Shown one piece after another: positions 30,155-31,280 of a stretch of 31,280 nt of DNA. The notes beneath the pieces were generated by a model, which was given only the letters and a program-made list of their open reading frames with translations, had not been told where the DNA came from and searched no databases. Made by a program: the position numbers and the translations under genes. The stretch comes from Porogramme epimiltina (Eukaryota; Basidiomycota; Agaricomycetes; Polyporales; Polyporaceae): the NCBI GenBank assembly GCA_900155495.1, contig FTLJ01001117.1:1-31280 (forward strand), read 5' to 3'. How positions within the stretch are numbered: the stretch's first letter is position 1; the number at the start of each line of letters is the position of its first letter.

Positions 30155-30943
30155 GGTGGTATGTAGATCCAATCTAGATGATATGTCAGGCTTGTTTATG
30201 TATTGAATCCGAACAGATTCGGCTTCTGGTACCGGTGGGGATATGTAGGACGAGCTCACCTCCGTTCGTATGTTGTGGCAGTTGAAGATGATAGGGGAGT
30301 GAATACGTCGCGGAAGTGCGGACGTAGAGGGGATCTGGACTGAGACTACTCAAGCCGCCGTGCCATCCGAGCTTGCAAGGCTCCGCAACGCGTTCACTTG
30401 GCGCAGCACTCGTGCGCCACGGCCGGCTGCCCCACGGCGCTTCTGCACACCCCAATACGGTATCGGAGATCGCCGGTGCCGTTGCTCCCACTTGCAAAGG
30501 GCTTTGGAATTCGAAGGGCCTCTAGTTTGGACTTGCCGCGCGGCTAGGACCGAATGCGTTGTGCATGCCCTCCGACCTGGTGGTGTCGCAATGTTCTTAG
30601 TCATGACACAGAGTAGGAAAGGTTGATGGGTCAGTTTGAATGGCTTGTGATCGTTCGGAGGTGTCGTCCGACGTGTCGATCCTTCTTGTTGATCAGGTGT
30701 TGCCCCTCCGAAAGCCGATTACCTCCATGAAGCTTACTTGGTTCCTTGAGCGGCGATGCGGGTCCGCACGCCAATCCGATTCTCTAGGAGTGGCCCGTGG
30801 GACCTCGGCTTATATAACTCTTTCAGGTATAGAAATACTCATATTGAATGCACTTAAGGCTGAATGTTACGCTAGCCCTCTTCTCTCCGTCCCCACCGCT
30901 CCTCCCCTCCACCGCTCCACCCGCCGCCCCCACTCGCCCTCCG
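30155..30943. other. Divergent intergenic region upstream of the SRO7-like gene
   Basis: About 790 bases between divergent starts. Minus-strand open frames near 30186-30604 have no family motif and are likely 5' UTR or promoter. The plus-strand TATA box at 30811 serves the rightmost gene. A C-rich tract precedes the plus-strand ATG at about 30870-30940. No RNA gene was recognised. Confidence 0.45.
30811..30817 (+). promoter_or_regulatory. TATA box of the rightmost gene
   Basis: TATATAA lies 127-133 nt upstream of the ATG at 30944 and is followed by a pyrimidine-rich stretch typical of fungal transcription start regions. Confidence 0.45.
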
Positions 30944-31280
30944 ATGCAACCCGACGAAACTGGGGTCACAGCCGCCGCGGACACGGACGGCCGGGAGTTG
31001 AAAGCGAAAGAGGGATCACAAATCACAGGTAAGTTTGTCTTTCTTCCTTTCTTGCGTCCCCCTCCGCGCGCGCCCCGCATCCTCGCTCCCGTCTCCCTGC
31101 CGTCCTAGCTCGCCAACCTCCTCACCAAAGCCCTCCAAGAGGCTCGATTCCAGCAACCGCGCAGAACGCGCAGAACAAGCCCACAAAGTCGAGGCCCGCC
31201 CTCGGCATGCTCCAAAAGGCTCAGGTCCCCGCCCCCCGCCCCCCGCCAGACGGCCGCCCCGCCCTGCACATCGACTATCT
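30944..31280 (+). CDS. Unrecognised gene, 5' part (runs off the window)
   Basis: The first exon, 30944..31028, reads MQPDETGVTAAADTDG then RELKAKEGSQIT and ends at a strong donor gtaagt. An acceptor cctag at 31108 gives a second exon that is open to the window edge in phase 1: about 57 further residues, rich in Pro, Gln, Ala and Lys (for example KSRPALGMLQKAQVPAP). The first ATG follows a C-rich leader and a TATA box. The visible portion looks like a disordered N terminus. A splice one codon-phase away would give LANLLTKALQEARF, a better helix but soon blocked by frame, so a further short intron is possible. No function can be assigned. Confidence 0.45.

Noticed and set aside
1..31280. Search for transposons, terminal repeats, CRISPR-like arrays, defence or toxin systems and biosynthetic clusters
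   Set aside because: No transposase, reverse transcriptase or integrase motif, no long direct or inverted terminal repeats, no regularly spaced repeats, and no PKS, NRPS or terpene synthase domains were seen.

Overview
The window is nuclear DNA of a filamentous basidiomycete, most likely a wood- or litter-decaying agaricomycete (polypore-like). The evidence is genes densely split by short GT-AG introns (about 48-85 nt), GC-rich coding sequence, a secreted GH7 cellobiohydrolase with a fungal CBM1, large F-box-like proteins typical of Agaricomycetes, and fungal versions of housekeeping genes. The species cannot be named from sequence alone. Gene models were built by hand from reading frame, splice sites and family motifs; every complete model sums to a multiple of three.

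Layout. 1-815 (+): 3' end of the SSU-processome gene UTP13. 1187-3325 (-): DUF89/ARMT1-like damage-control phosphatase, 10 exons. 3326-4956: spacer with a TATA box and a perfect CRE octamer. 4957-5471 (-): small Con-6-like conidiation protein with an uncertain start. 5472-8808: gene-poor, holding a decayed F-box copy (about 6950-8250). 8809-10516 and 10695-12559 (+): two tandem intact F-box-like genes. 13092-14893 (-): GH7 cellobiohydrolase, with about 2 kb of upstream DNA containing clustered hairpins and candidate carbon-repressor sites. 16969-18599 (-): secreted RNase T2 with a C-terminal accessory domain. 19744-22163 (-): membrane-anchored MSC7-type aldehyde dehydrogenase, divergent from 22570-24334 (+), an RNF126/RNF115-like RING-H2 ubiquitin ligase. 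24901-25651 (+): NTF2/SnoaL-fold protein, convergent with 25787-30154 (-), a Sro7/tomosyn/Lgl exocytosis regulator of 16 exons. 30944-end (+): 5' part of an unrecognised gene.

The genes do not form one pathway. The cellobiohydrolase and RNase T2 are adjacent secreted scavenging enzymes, the F-box block is a lineage-expanding family in birth-and-death, and the rest are ordinary cellular genes. I see no defence island, CRISPR array, transposon or biosynthetic cluster. The most interesting signals are in gene architecture: a probable 5-nt microexon in the aldehyde dehydrogenase, a GC-AG intron in the RING gene, a stop codon embedded in a 5' splice site that could fuse the two F-box genes in frame, and a 9-bp inverted repeat in the divergent ALDH/RING promoter.
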